Origin: Microvelia longipes | Taxonomy: Eukaryota > Arthropoda > Insecta > Hemiptera > Veliidae | DNA length: 64,000 nt | NCBI GenBank assembly: GCA_018340805.1 | Contig: JACMZG010000008.1 | Coordinates: 79,900,307 to 79,964,306 of the forward strand | Direction of reading: 5' to 3' | Shown: positions 33,607-45,719 of the stretch, in pieces | How the letters are laid out: each line of letters opens with the position of its first letter | Position numbering within the stretch: position 1 is the stretch's first letter | Translations under genes and position numbers: made by a program | Notes under the pieces: model-generated | The model's database searches: none | The model's input: only the letters and a program-made list of their open reading frames with translations | Told to the model about the DNA's origin: nothing

Positions 33607-34959
33607 TGCGCTGCGTGAGTGTTTAACTACAAAATAATTTTCCGCGAGCCTGATGAATTTCTTTAAAATAGTGTTTTCGATTACAGCTTAGCCATAATTT
33701 CAGTGCTATAAATAATGATTATTAATTTGTTACATAAACTTTGACGATTATATAATATTGCTAATATGTGATTTGCTAATAAAAGCAAATCACAGACTGT
33801 ATTAATATTGTTACTATTCTTGGCGTTTATAAAATTTACCTTTTAAATGTTTATGAAGCAATTACAACTACCATATCCAAGTAAAGCATTAAATATTAAT
33901 TTTTCTAAGTATAGAAATGATTTAAGTTCATTGCCTAAGTTCATGCTAAGTTGATATAAATTGAACCAAGCCCTCTGTGTCCGGTATAATTGACCCACAT
34001 ATACTATCCGCATTAAAGTTGTTCTCCTACTTACTAAGTACTAATTGGATAGCTTATTTATTTCGAGTTGAATTTTGCATCAGATTATTAAGTTTTTAAG
34101 ATATCGCTGAGACAGCGTTGTGTTGCAAGCGTATCAGTAAGCCGCTACGTGTGGTTTAACCTAGAGATGAAGATGCTGGCCTTGTGCACAGCACATAACG
34201 CATATATCAAAATCAGCACACCCGCCTTTTTAACTAATAATCATAACACCTAAAGTGCTTATTACAGAATATGGGGACACAGCAGTGCTCTCGCCAAGTT
34301 AAGCAGTTACTGGCGAACCATCCTTTATAGGAAACAACTGAAGGCTATTTTTACCCCTTAAACGTCTAATTAGTTTCAGCTAAAACATTATGATGAGAAT
34401 TGAAATGAATTTTATTCCTGATATAGCGAATCAATGAGCTTTATATCAGAAATAAAATTACAATGAGCGACATTTTAGTTTTTAGGCTCCTCCACCAATC
34501 GCAGACATTTGAAATATGTTTACCGATAGTTTACCGATATATAGGTAAACTCTATTGTACATATCTATAAATAATTATAAAACCCAAACATGTTCAGTTA
34601 CTTCTGATTAATATTTACTATAAAAAGCGAAAGTTAATAGTAGACTTCTCAGGTAAAAAGGCCCACTTTTAACTAGAGTAGTATTACTAAATATGGGGAC
34701 ACAGCTATGCTTCCTGCACGCGGTGCAGGAAGCACAGCGTGCAGCGTGCTTAAATTTAGCACGCTTAGTTTAATTAATGAAATTTAATATTTAAATTATT
34801 TAATTACAATAAGTCAAATGAAATTATTTTATTAAAATAACAAAGTAAATAATTAAGTATAAAATGAACTTAAGTAAAATTACAATAAACTAAAATAAAA
34901 TCAATGTCTATTCATTTAAATGTAATAATTAATCAAACAATTTTATGTATAATATCTAG
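33607..34959. other. Non-coding spacer
   Basis: No gene. Two similar blocks, ATATGGGGACACAGC at about 34270 and 34692, each followed by GC-richer sequence, point to pieces of a repeat. The second is followed by a CTTCCTGCACGCGGTGCAGGAAG hairpin and AGCGTGC repeats (34710-34765). Confidence 0.45.
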
Positions 34960-35051
34960 AGCCCTTTTTACTATTTTAGGGCCAAGATCTTTGGGGTCTG
35001 ATCTGCGTATGGGGCCTTAACGTCTAGGTATATTGAATAAGGGCCATAAAG

Positions 35052-35150
<99 letters not shown>

Positions 35151-35492
35151 ATATATATTATAATTGTATATAATTATATTATTAATGCCCAATCAATAAT
35201 GCTAGAGCTCTTTATGGCTCTAGTCTACAGTTTAGGGCCCTTAAAAGCCCAGGTAAAATAAGTAGGGGCCTTAAAGACCCTAGATTTAAAAATATTAGTG
35301 TTTTTAGGCCCTACGTTAGAGTATAGGGCCCGTTGGACTCTAATGATATTACATAATTATAGTGAATTCATAAATGTATATAATGTAACTTTAAAAATAT
35401 TTATTATGTTGATATTTTTTTTAGTTTATTTTTGGCTAAGGGGCCCAATGTGGGCTGCCGCCCTCGTCCTAAATGGCCAGTCCGCCCCTGCA
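34960..35492. mobile_element. Probable hAT-type element rich in GGGCC, left end unclear
   Basis: The right terminus read on the minus strand is CAGGGGCGGACTGGCCATTT, like the ends of many non-autonomous hAT elements. The interior has repeated AGGGCCC/GGGGCCTTAAAG blocks and a long AT microsatellite (35058-35165). I could not find a matching left terminus or an 8-bp duplication, so it may be truncated. Confidence 0.4.
35058..35165. repeat. (TA)n microsatellite
   Basis: About 105 bases of nearly uninterrupted TA dinucleotide. Confidence 0.9.
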
Positions 35493-36459
35493 CACAACAA
35501 TATAATTTAGGCGATTTCGTATTCCAAAAACAAGCGAATCATTTCGTATGTGGTGAGAATGAGCTTTGCGAATTCAATAGGTTAAATGAGCGTTGCAAAT
35601 TTGATAGGTTGAGGACAAGTTTCAAGTTTCCATATTCTCTATAGTTAAAATCAAAGTGAAAGAGTATTACAAAAGAGACTAAATAATATTCCTTTCTAGG
35701 TACTTCAAGTTCAGCTTTATAACCGAAAATAAATCCGAATCTTATAATAAGGCTGGTTAATAAATCAATATATATTATTAGTTATAGATCTGAGATATAA
35801 AAAAAAATTGGAAACAAAACTTAAAAGTCAAATAAATCTCCTCGCTTATTAAAAATACATTAAAGTTCTATTTCATAATTATAATACTTATTATAATTTT
35901 TTGACAGTATTTTTTTTATTAAGTATCTTTTTTCTTGTGTATAATTAGACAATAAGTCGGTTGGAGGTCGCGGTTTGGGGACCAGGAGATCAAATGTCAG
36001 ATAGATATGGACAATAGCTGACTATCCCACTGCTTCTATTCCATGCTTAGGACCCTGAAATATAATACGACCAATTCTATACGATATAATCTTCACATTC
36101 AGTCCAGATATTAATATAATTTTGTGTGAGAAAATTTTGATCCGAGTCGTCAAAATTTTGTAATTAAATTTAATGTACTCTTCTGCTCCTACTTATTTGT
36201 TTAGCGAATTTGCAAAGGAAAAATAAGGTTATGTGGTTGGACTTATAGAGAAGGCAGGAGGAGGAGACAAACTGATTAAGAATATTTATTATAATATAAA
36301 AAAAAAAATATATTATTCTGCTATACAAAATCAAAAATAATCAAAAATAATATATATATATATTATATATATAATAATATATATATATTAATATATAATA
36401 TATATTAATGTATGTAATATGTATATATTATATATATATATATATATGTATAGTATGTA

Positions 36460-36529
<70 letters not shown>

Positions 36530-37560
36530 AAATAAAAACAACAAAAGTATAAGAAGTCATAAACTATCTGTGGCTTACTCAGATTTCATGATATTCAAGT
36601 GTCAGAAGTCCCAGTTAATTTCTATGATGTTTGAATTTTGACTTCTTTTATATTTTGCATATTGTTTCGACGCAAATTGTATCATAAAATCAATTACACT
36701 TTATTCGAATATTAAACATATGTATTTGAACAGTGTACATTTCACAACAATTTATTAAAGCCTATTTGTCAATATTTACTGTTGCGAGATAAGTATTTTG
36801 TATAATATATGATGAATGATTTAAAATAATACAAGATACATTGTTAATGGATCTTATTAAAATTAAATAAGTAAAAAAAACTTAACACATCGTAGCGCCC
36901 TCAGTTCGTAAGTTCAAATAAATAAAATGAATTTCAAATTAAACTTCTTTTTAATGTACAACCTTCATATTTTACTTTCCCTCGCCAAATAACGTAGATA
37001 TATAGGAAAAGTATTGTGTTTTAGAAATACTGCATTGAGATTTCATAAAAAATGGAGAATTTTACCAATTGAAATATCGAAAATGTACCATATTCCTCAC
37101 CTACTACCTGTAGGTATAAGGGAAAGTATAGTGTTCACCCAACAATTCCGCAAACGAGCAGTTTTCATCATAATTATCCGTTTCATTTAATCAGTCGTCA
37201 TTTCTATAAAGTTGTCCCGCGGTAATTTTTTTGTATCCTTAGTTTTGGTGAGGGGTGTACAGCCACGACATTAGCATATTTCCAACTTTGTATGTATTTA
37301 CAAAAACATTTGTTTACATAATGTTATGTATGTTAAACGATAACATCGTAATCAATTATGATAATAGATTATAAATTGAAACTTCGTTCGTGTGTTAAAC
37401 TTACATTGCAGATTATTAAAATAAACCCAGGAAGTAAATAAATATCTATTTTCATTTGTGAAAATTCTGAAAAAATTCAAATAAATCTTTTAGCACTCAA
37501 GAAAAGAAATATTTTGGGTTCAAGTAATTTTTTACCTATTTATGTTATAAAGGTTTGAAG
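35493..37560. other. Non-coding spacer with microsatellite and repeat fragments
   Basis: At 35540-35640 is a fragment resembling the 5S-like repeat tail (GGTGAGAATGAGCTTTGCGAATTC). A long interrupted TA microsatellite occupies 36345-36530. Near 36975-37030 and 37095-37140 are two copies of the leader hairpin of the 5S-like repeat family (GTAGRTATA...GGAAAAGTATTGTGTT and GTAGGTATAAGGGAAAGTA). No gene. Confidence 0.5.
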
Positions 37561-38311
37561 TAAAGTAACATATAAACCAAGTAGGGAAACAAATGTAATT
37601 TCTGTCAGACCTGGGATGTAGTTCACAATTTGTCCACCAGGGAGTTGGCTAAAATTTTCCTATGGGCGCAGCCATCTTGTTTTACCCATGTTAATATAAA
37701 CAAAACTATTTACAGTATTCAAAATTTTTGTGTTTATTGCATTTCTTTATAAATTTTAAAATAAAATGTTGATAATTTGTGTAAGGAATACGTTTTGTCA
37801 CATCCGATTGAGGTTTAAGTGCGAATCTTTAATTACCCTAAATGAGCGGCTAATTACATTTTTTTTCGTGTGCATTACTTTTTGTTAATTAATTAAAAAA
37901 TTAATAAGAAAAAAATAATGAGAAAACAAAAGTAATTTGTTTTCTCCCTTCAAGGCATTACACTGTCGTTTTTATGTTCCTCAAAATCTTAATAAAAACA
38001 TGTGATTTACCTTTACTATAGTTATTCTTTTTCTTTAACTGAATTATTGTAACAATTACTTCACAGAACTCAATACAAAGTCATTAAATTAGTACGTACA
38101 AATTAAAGTACGAAAACACGATAAAAAGAAAAAAATTCACCTAATGTTATTAGTGTTGCCAATAAAATAAAAACCTAAATCCTAAAAGGCTCATGCGAAG
38201 TTTTTCCAATTGTATCTATTTTTTGAATTAGCCATCAGATGATCACGCATGTTTGAATTGTTTTCACAGGTTAGTATAAGAGTTTCCCTACTTTGGTTAT
38301 ATATTACTTTA
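37561..38311. mobile_element. TIR element, 751 bp (TAAAGTAAYATATAAACCAA family)
   Basis: Ends TAAAGTAACATATAAACCAAGTAGGGAAAC on the left are mirrored by GTTTCCCTACTTTGGTTATATATTACTTTA on the right. Flanks GTTTGAAG and GCTTGAAA could be an 8-bp duplication with two mismatches. A second copy lies in reverse orientation at 49190-49790. No ORF. Confidence 0.7.
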
Positions 38312-38542
38312 GCTTGAAATTATTAAAAATTATAATGATTGCGAGAGAATGAGAGATTGTTCAGAAAGAGAGGGAAGATGATATTTCGAATGGCTGCATC
38401 TTACTAATGAAGCGATGTAAATAATAATGACCAGGACTAAAACTGATTGTTTTCTTGATGAAATGTTGTATAAAATAAGCCAGAAAAGGAATCATTACTG
38501 ACACAAAAGATTTGTATATGTCTCGGCAGCATTGTAAATTAC

Positions 38543-38741
38543 CTTCCTCGGCTTCGCCTCTGCAAGTAAGTACGGCGATGTATGTCTTCTTGTGGCGACT
38601 TAGTTACATAGGATTCTGGATCCATCATGGATGCAGATAAACCATTATCTACATCCAGCATCAATCTGGATGATATATTCATCTCCTGTAATGACACAGT
38701 AGCCATCAGAAGACTTAAACCTTCTAGTCCAAGAGCCAAAC
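38543..38741 (-). CDS. Candidate internal exon of an unknown protein
   Basis: A 199-nt segment bounded by a good acceptor (TTATTTCAG, ending at 38742) and a good donor (GAAG|GTAATT at 38543/38542). One frame is open across it and encodes about 65 residues (LALGLEGLSLLMATVSLQEM at the start; polar DPESYVTKSPQEDIHRRTYL and a basic RRSRGR at the end). Base composition is more balanced than the surroundings. The exon would begin and end out of codon phase, so it needs partner exons, which I cannot identify. A TIR element starts 11 bp upstream of the acceptor. I do not recognise the family. Confidence 0.35.
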
Positions 38742-38752
38742 CTGAAATAATG

Positions 38753-39333
38753 TGACTCATTTTGTACTACTTCAAACCAAATTTTTCTAAAAAATATACC
38801 TTAAATTATGAAGAAAAATCATTGTTTGCCTATCCAGAGAAGCCCTTCATATAATTGCGCGTGCTCAAAATTTTATAAAATCGCACAATTTTCAGTTTTC
38901 TTGGAATAAGTGGTTTTCTGTAGGTCGAGTGCAAAACATGAAGAGTACATTTTTTAAAGCTGATAAAATGTTCAATAAAACGAGTGTTTAATCATCATAA
39001 TCGGATGTATGCAAGCAAGGTTATGTCTCTTTCAAAAAGCCAAAAAAATGTTAAATCATGCAAAGTCAGGGAATTTCTTTAGATAAATATTGGCTTTTTA
39101 ACCATTTATTTGGCCATCTAACAAAAGTCACAACTTTTTCTTTTCATGTTTTGCACACTACCAACAAGGAACCACTTTTCGCAAAAAAATGGAATTTGTG
39201 CGATTTTCTAATATTTTGAGCGAGCGCATTCAAATGAATGGCTCCACTCTGGATGTGGCAGACTATGCTTTTCCTTTATAATTGAAGGCATATTTTAAGC
39301 AAAAATCGGTTTGAAGTAGTACAAAATGAGTCA
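38753..39333. mobile_element. TIR element, about 580 bp (TGACTCATTTTGTACTACTT family)
   Basis: TIRs TGACTCATTTTGTACTACTT...AAACC and GGTTTGAAGTAGTACAAAATGAGTCA. Flanking AATG on both sides may be a 4-bp target duplication. Internal inverted blocks are the same as those at 21002-21557. No ORF. Confidence 0.75.
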
Positions 39334-40236
39334 AATGTTTAAGCCTGATTCCTGGACAATTTATGACAATTACCGTGGAATCTTGAACAGTTTATATTTA
39401 CGCAGGTAATTTGTAGTATTCCCTCGCCTTTGGATTGGTGACTAAATTTTTAAATAGTCATTTTTAAATTTCATATTCTTGCCTGTTTTACCTAAATAAC
39501 TATTAAATAAATCGTTTCAATCTTTTTCAGAATTCTAAAACCAAAGTTAGGTTACCAAATGTCCTCGAACTCTTCACAATCATGTGCACGCATATTGTTA
39601 AAGAGGTTATAATATTTCAATGTTACGTTATTATTTATTAGTAAGGTTATAGAGGGCGCGGCCATATTGAACTCTGACATACACTAATTTTATACTTTAA
39701 AATAATATAGTGAATCTCATAAAATAAATTACACTATAAATAAAAGATATAAATTCTTTATATGTCACTAGAATGCAGAATATTTATGTCAGCTATTTTA
39801 ACATTCTGTTAAAGTGAAAATGATAGTTGCTAAACTCTTTGTTTCCTTCATTATAATTAAAAGTTAGAAACTCATTTAAATGATTATTCATAAAAAGTCA
39901 TAAAAATTGAAGTTCAAAGTTGAAGAAATTCGCTAAAAAGCCTTTCTTTGATGAGAAACTAAACTCATTATATTTATATCCCTTTTAAGTTTAGTATTTA
40001 TAAATTGTAAATTCTGTTTTTCATAATCTCACGAATTCGTATTTATTTTTATTTTCACGTTTATTTCACTTTATTTTGGTTTTGCTTTACCTTTCTGACT
40101 ATTATGGGGATATCTGACCTGAAATATCACTTGATTTTATTCATAAAAACTGACCAAAAGGTTCAGTTTGAAATTAATATTACAATAATAATAAAATACA
40201 AAAATAATATATTTTTTTAGACACAAGTACAAAAAT
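39334..40236. other. Non-coding spacer
   Basis: AT-rich DNA; no gene or repeat family recognised. Confidence 0.4.
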
Positions 40237-41115
40237 ATGAATTTGATAAAAGGTAAGAGGTACCTCTGAACTTTTCCTCATAACATCGGGTTTGTTACGC
40301 TCATCCTCCCTGCTTCGGACTCGCTTCGCTTGGCAGAGTATACAATTTGCCAAATTTATACTGCAATGCATGTGTAATCATAGATACACATGTCACATTA
40401 CAACGAGGCTTGGTGTAATTATTTATTGCGTAAAGGTATATACTCGAACCGAATTTCAAATCAATTAAATTATTTTCCGATTTTTTTAAAAAACGTATAC
40501 AAGTCATTTGATAAAAATTGAACTAATGCTGATAATGAGATGAAAATTATGGATATACTTGTCGCATTGAAACGAATCTTTACGTACTTATTTATTATGT
40601 AAAAGTATACATTTTTACTAAATTTAAACCCAATAGAACCATTTTCTAATTTTTTATAATTTTTTAAAAAATGTACATAATTCGTTCGATCAAAATTTAA
40701 CTAATGCTGATAATGAGATGAAACTTAGCACATATGTTAGTTTTGTACATGGCTACATGCGTGTACCAATTTTCAATTGGATCGCATCATTTTTCCGAGT
40801 TTTATGATTTTTTGCAATTTTTGTTGAGTCATTATTGCGGGTTAATGACGTCATAAAATCTTTATTTTCCGAATAGTTCAACTAAATGTATAGATTGTTT
40901 TTTGTACGAAGTTTCAACACTCTAGCTTAATACACTAGGAGCTTCGATAATAACAGACACACACAAACACACACAGACAACTTTGAAAAACCACTCAGGA
41001 GGCCTTAAAAAACACCTGAAACGGATAATGCCGGTTTCATCCCGGTTTCGGATTTTTTGCAAACACAATACTTTTCCTATATACCTACGGTATATAGGAA
41101 TAGGTACGGTATATA
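40237..41115 (-). repeat. 5S-rRNA-like dispersed repeat, reverse copy lacking the 5S segment
   Basis: Starts GGTAAGAGGTACCTCTGAAC, carries the tail motif GCTTCGGACTCGCTTCGCTTGG at about 40312, then jumps to the body, so the 5S-like part is deleted. The body is long and well preserved and ends at the hairpin CCTATATACCTACGGTATATAGG near 41075-41100. Confidence 0.8.
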
Positions 41116-41186
41116 GCTCGCATTTTATGAGTATTATGAAGCGGTAAACTATATTGTATAATGTATAATAATGAAGCAGTAAGGGC

Positions 41187-42150
41187 AAGTGGGTACAGGG
41201 TACCTCGGAACTTTTCCAAATTTTATCAAATTCGCTACGCTCATCCCCCCATTTTTAGACTCGCTTCGCTACGCTTATCCTTTCTACTTCGGAGTCACTT
41301 CGCTCGGCCTCAGAATATACAAGTCGTTAAATTTATACTGCAACAGATCTTCGGACTCGCTTCGTTCGTCCTTTGATAGTAAATACATCAGCTTTATTCC
41401 CAGCTGTCACCCATCCAGGCATTGAACACGGTCGATGCTGTTTAACTTCTATGACCAAAAGAAAATAAATAAATAATGGCTGCACTTTTCGTGTTGAAAC
41501 AAAACTGAGTGTAAGGTTTTGTCTTTATTTACTTATTAGGTAAAGGTGTACTCTTGTACCAAATTTCAACTCAATTGGATTATTTCCCGATATTTGAAAA
41601 ACGTATACAAGTCATTCTATAGAAATTAAACTTTTGCTAATTATAAGATGAAACATGGGATATGTGTTAGTCATATTCATGTTATTAGAATTTGTCAAGT
41701 ACATAGTTAAATGCGTGCTTAATATGTCATATACATAGTTAAATGCGTGCTTAATATGCCATATACATAGTTAAATGCCTGCTTAATCTCAATCCGATCG
41801 CATCATTTTTCCACGTTTTATGAATTTTTAAAATTTTTGCGGGTTAATAACGTCATAATCAATTATTTTCTGGATAGCACAACTACACCTATAGAATGAT
41901 TTTTGTACAAAGTTTCAACTCTCTAGAAAATATACACTAGGAGTTACCATGATAATAGACACACTCTCACATACACACACACACATACAGGCAGACAACT
42001 TTGAGAAAACCAATTAGGATGCCTAAAAAATATCTGGAAGGGATAATTTCAATGACATCCCGGTTTTGGATTTCTTCGGAAGAAGGGAGGATGAGCGTAG
42101 CAAAGCCGATGAGATGAGGAAAAGTCTGAGGTACCCCGTACACGACTTTT
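41187..42150 (-). repeat. 5S-rRNA-like dispersed repeat with inverted tails at both ends
   Basis: The left end is the usual reverse tail (GTACAGGGTACCTCGGAAC, then CTACGCTCATCC). The reverse 5S-like segment is at 41401-41447 (CAGCTGTCACCCATCCAGGC...GATGCTGTTTAAC). The body includes a triplicated AATATGYCATATACATAGTTAAATGC block at about 41690-41775 and a CA microsatellite. At 42080-42150 a second tail in the opposite orientation follows (GGATGAGCGTAGC...GAGGTACCCCGTACACGAC), so this copy has inverted termini. Confidence 0.8.
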
Positions 42151-43186
42151 TTTACATAATGAGATACACTTGTATCAAGTATTTTAATAAAACGATATTT
42201 TAAACAATTTAATCATGTTATTCGAAAAAATAAAAAAAAGAGGAAACTGTGCCAAATTAGAGGAAACTTGGCACATTTTTTGGTCTTATATAAGTACTAC
42301 ATGCGTGTTAATTTTTCCGCTCATTCCGTGTTTCATAAATTTCCAAATTTTCGACATATTTCCAAAAATAATAATTTTTTATTACCATACATAGTCGGTA
42401 TGTCAAAAAATGTTATGAATTTTGTGTTTTTCATAAAATTGGTTTTTTTTTTTAATTTTATGAAAACAAAAACTTCAAAATTTAACCAACGGTATATATG
42501 AGGTCAATGAGGAAATGAAAACTAAGGCATTTTCAGCAAAGCCTATGAGGTTGTTCTGATGACAACATTAATTTTAATCTGCTACAATTATGCTGAAAAC
42601 AAAATAAGTCATAATCATAAATAATAACTGACATAGCGAGTGCAAGCCCCACACTATAACCCTGAATTATTTATAATCTACCTAATATTTTTTATCTTTA
42701 TTTCTTAGAATATACTTATTTCGTGCTCACATTGTTAACTTAATTGCCAATTTATAATGCATCGTATTCTCTCGGATTTACAAAGAGTTGAGCTAGGTCA
42801 CTATGCTGCCCCTGATCTTGACCCTAATTGATCCGTTCCAAAATTTGACTTGTATTTAAGTTACGACCATTCTTTGAGCTTTTGTAAAAGATTTAAGTAA
42901 AACAAATGTAACAGCTTTTGATACAAAAGTATTTCACATTAGGTTGTTATGTAAGGAGTAAACATAAATAATTTTGGCATTTTAAAAATTGCATTTCTTT
43001 AACACTTCATCTGCTTCCTTGCATGAAACGATATGTAGTGGAGATTTATGATGGATTCAATAAAAATGTCTTTAAAGTGCAACTGATGTACACTTTAGGT
43101 TATGTGAGACCATGCTTGCTAATGGGGCATTCTTCTATGAGATCCAAGAGGGGTTTCACAGTCGTACAACACTCAGGAAAAGCTGT
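42151..43186. other. Non-coding spacer
   Basis: Possibly diverged body sequence of the preceding family in its first 250 bases. No gene supported. Confidence 0.4.
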
Positions 43187-43310
43187 AAGTAACTATCTAC
43201 GGCTTGTACGAAGTTTTGATAAGCTATCAATAACTATCTACGACTCGCACGAAGTCTGGATAAGCTGTCGATAACTATCTACGACTTGTAAGAAGTCTGT
43301 TAATAGTATC
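43187..43310. repeat. 41-bp tandem repeat, 3 copies
   Basis: The unit starts AACTATCTACGACTTGTACG and continues AAGTCTGGATAAGCTGTCGAT. Copies begin at about 43190, 43231 and 43272. Confidence 0.8.
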
Positions 43311-43454
43311 GTTAATATCAAGATCTAGGATAAAAAGATAGAGAAAGTTAAATTTTGTCCGTTTAAAGCTTAAAGTTGTAAATTTTGTAAACAGCAAAGT
43401 TTTATTAAATTAAAGCCAAATACAAATTTTATAACTATCGAATTGCTACCCGTG

Positions 43455-44070
43455 ACTATTTCATGACCATCAAAGTCCATTCCGGTAAATATTTTATGAC
43501 TACGAAGTCATCCTGTAAATATTTTTATGACTATCGAAGTCCATCCTGTAAATATTTTATGACTATCGAAGTCCATCCTGTAAATATTTATGACTATCGA
43601 AGTCCATCCTGTAAATATTTTATGACTATCGAAGTCCATCCTGTAAATATTTTATGACTATCGAAGTCCATCTGTAAATATTTTATGACTATCGAAGTCC
43701 ATCGTAAATTAATTTATATGACTATCGAAGTCCATCTGTAAACATATTATGACTATCGAAGTCCATCCGTGATAAATTCCATCCACTTTCATTATGTCCA
43801 CTAAATATTTTATGACATCGAAGTCCATTCTGTAAATATTTTTATGACTATCGCGAAGTCCATTCGTTTAAATATTTTTGACTATCGAAGTCCATTCTGT
43901 TAAATATTTCAGGACATCGAATCCATCCAGTAAATATTTTATGACTATCGAAGTCCATTCTGTAAATATTTTATGACTATCGAAGTCCATTCAGTAAATA
44001 TTTAATGACTATCGAAGTCCATTCTGTTAATATTTTATGACCATCGAAATCCATCATGTACCTAAATATT
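43455..44070. repeat. 32-bp tandem repeat, about 19 copies
   Basis: The unit is TATGACTATCGAAGTCCATC followed by CTGTAAATATTT. Several copies have one-base gains or losses, especially between 43690 and 43920. Confidence 0.93.
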
Positions 44071-44230
44071 TTAGGGTACCTTAAATTGCATCCCATTTGA
44101 CCAAAGTACCAGATGTTATAGTTTTTATTTTACTTTTCCTCGTTTCCTATCGAAGGTATAAGGAAAAGTATTGCGATCACCTGAATCCGAGGTTTCATCG
44201 TATTTAAAATTTAGAATCATCAATATATAT

Positions 44231-44263
<33 letters not shown>

Positions 44264-44780
44264 GATATATATGTAGTAAGGAAATGGGTTATTTTCTTAT
44301 TTTTCCGCCTAGGTTAGTCTACTGTCCTAAAATGACAGTACAAAAATTGGGCCCATGGAATCTAGGTGAGTAGAGCAGGCCCGTAAGACGGAAGGCTCTC
44401 GAAGTCTTCTTTGAATCTTCTTGTTTTTATTGAGAAAACTAAATCACGGAAGCTTATTGTCTTCATCTGGCAGAAACTTGAATGAGAGTAATAAGTATGT
44501 CATAAATACAAAATATACTTTGTATTTAAGCTGCAAATAATAAACGTTAAAAAGTGGATGTGTATTTCATTATTGTAATATCTCTCTCAAGTTGAGGTTA
44601 AAGGTTAATATCTTTGTCGGACACTGATCAGATATTACAAATACGTGTTTGAGTAGCCAGGAGGAGTTGATCAAGTACCAAGGTCCTTGTTTAACTGTAA
44701 TTGTTATGGTCATATTAAATTAAATAGTAAACACTTTCCACCAAATATAGTACTATGCTTATCCGTTTCATTCCTTAGAG
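44071..44780. other. Non-coding; 5S-like repeat leader and TA microsatellite
   Basis: At 44125-44215 there is the leader hairpin of the 5S-like repeat family (TTTTACTTTTCCTCG...GGTATAAGGAAAAGTATTGCG). A TA microsatellite follows at 44221-44275. No gene. Bases 44773-44780 (CCTTAGAG) are a target duplication. Confidence 0.55.
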
Positions 44781-45158
44781 CAGTGGTTCCCAACCAGGGG
44801 TCCCGGGACCCCTTGGGGGTCCCAAATAAGTTTTTAGGGGGTCCCGGGAGCAATTTTACAAACTATATTGTAAAAGTAAAAAAAAATAGATTTTTCTTTC
44901 TTATGTGTGTGTAACTTCAATAAATAATTAAATTATTAATTATATATGAATTATTTATATACTGATTAGAGTTAGAATTTTTATTTAATACTATCCGTTC
45001 CCTATAAGTGTAAGTTATAAATTATATTAAAAATTGAAGAAATAGTAAATGTTTGTTTAATAAACTTAGTAATTCTTTATATCGTCTTTTGGTATTTTAC
45101 CTTGCCTTTATATATGATAATAATGATAAATTTAATAAATAAATAAATAAATAAATAG

Positions 45159-45235
<77 letters not shown>

Positions 45236-45304
45236 CAAGGGGGTCCGGGAAGTAGTTCAAAATATTTCAGGGGTCCCAAGTATAAAAAAGGTTGGGAACC
45301 ACTG
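44781..45304. mobile_element. Non-autonomous hAT element, 524 bp, CAGTGGTTCCCAAC ends
   Basis: The left end CAGTGGTTCCCAACC and right end GGTTGGGAACCACTG are perfect 15-bp inverted repeats. The exact 8-bp duplication CCTTAGAG flanks it at 44773-44780 and 45305-45312. The interior is GGGGTCCC-rich near the ends with a TA microsatellite at 45161-45232. These termini are classic for the hAT superfamily. No transposase. Confidence 0.93.
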
Positions 45305-45544
45305 CCTTAGAGCAATAACAAGAGGCATTCGGCCTCCTTAATTAGTGTTCCTTAATTAGTTCATCGAAATAATAGATTTGTGGCATACTGCCACGATATT
45401 AAATTTCCAAATTATTGAGTCAGAAAACGTGATATGTTTACATAAAAACGTATAATAACTTTAGAGCTCTTGGACTGTTATAAATTGCAATGTCAATTGA
45501 ATTAATGAAGACTTCAGTCCTTTTTTATTATAATTTATTGAAAA

Positions 45545-45600
45545 TAAATTGACGAAGAGCTTTCGCCCTGGGATCCTGAGCTTCTTCAGTTCTTAAAAAT
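45545..45600 (-). ncRNA. Hammerhead-ribozyme-like motif in Penelope-type tail
   Basis: On the minus strand: GAA, CTGAAGA, a stem-loop closed by GCTC/GGGC (45565-45582), GAAA, then the palindrome AGCT followed by C and TTC. CTGANGA and GAAA separated by a stem are the hammerhead core; GAA before the core can pair with TTC after the predicted cleavage base. One extra base sits between CTGAAGA and the stem compared with the canonical core. It lies downstream of a Penelope-like coding remnant on the same strand. Confidence 0.4.
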
Positions 45601-45719
45601 GACAAAAATGAGAAAGTTTGAAAATTAAGAAAGTTTGATTGTTTTTTATGTCACGCTGTCTAACTAAGGCCAAATAAATTTAAAATGAAATTACAAAAAA
45701 AGGTGTAAAAGGAAAAATT

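Noticed and set aside
45097..45279. Tyr/Ile-repeat ORFs (also at 34971 and 20965)
   Set aside because: Translations of TA microsatellites.
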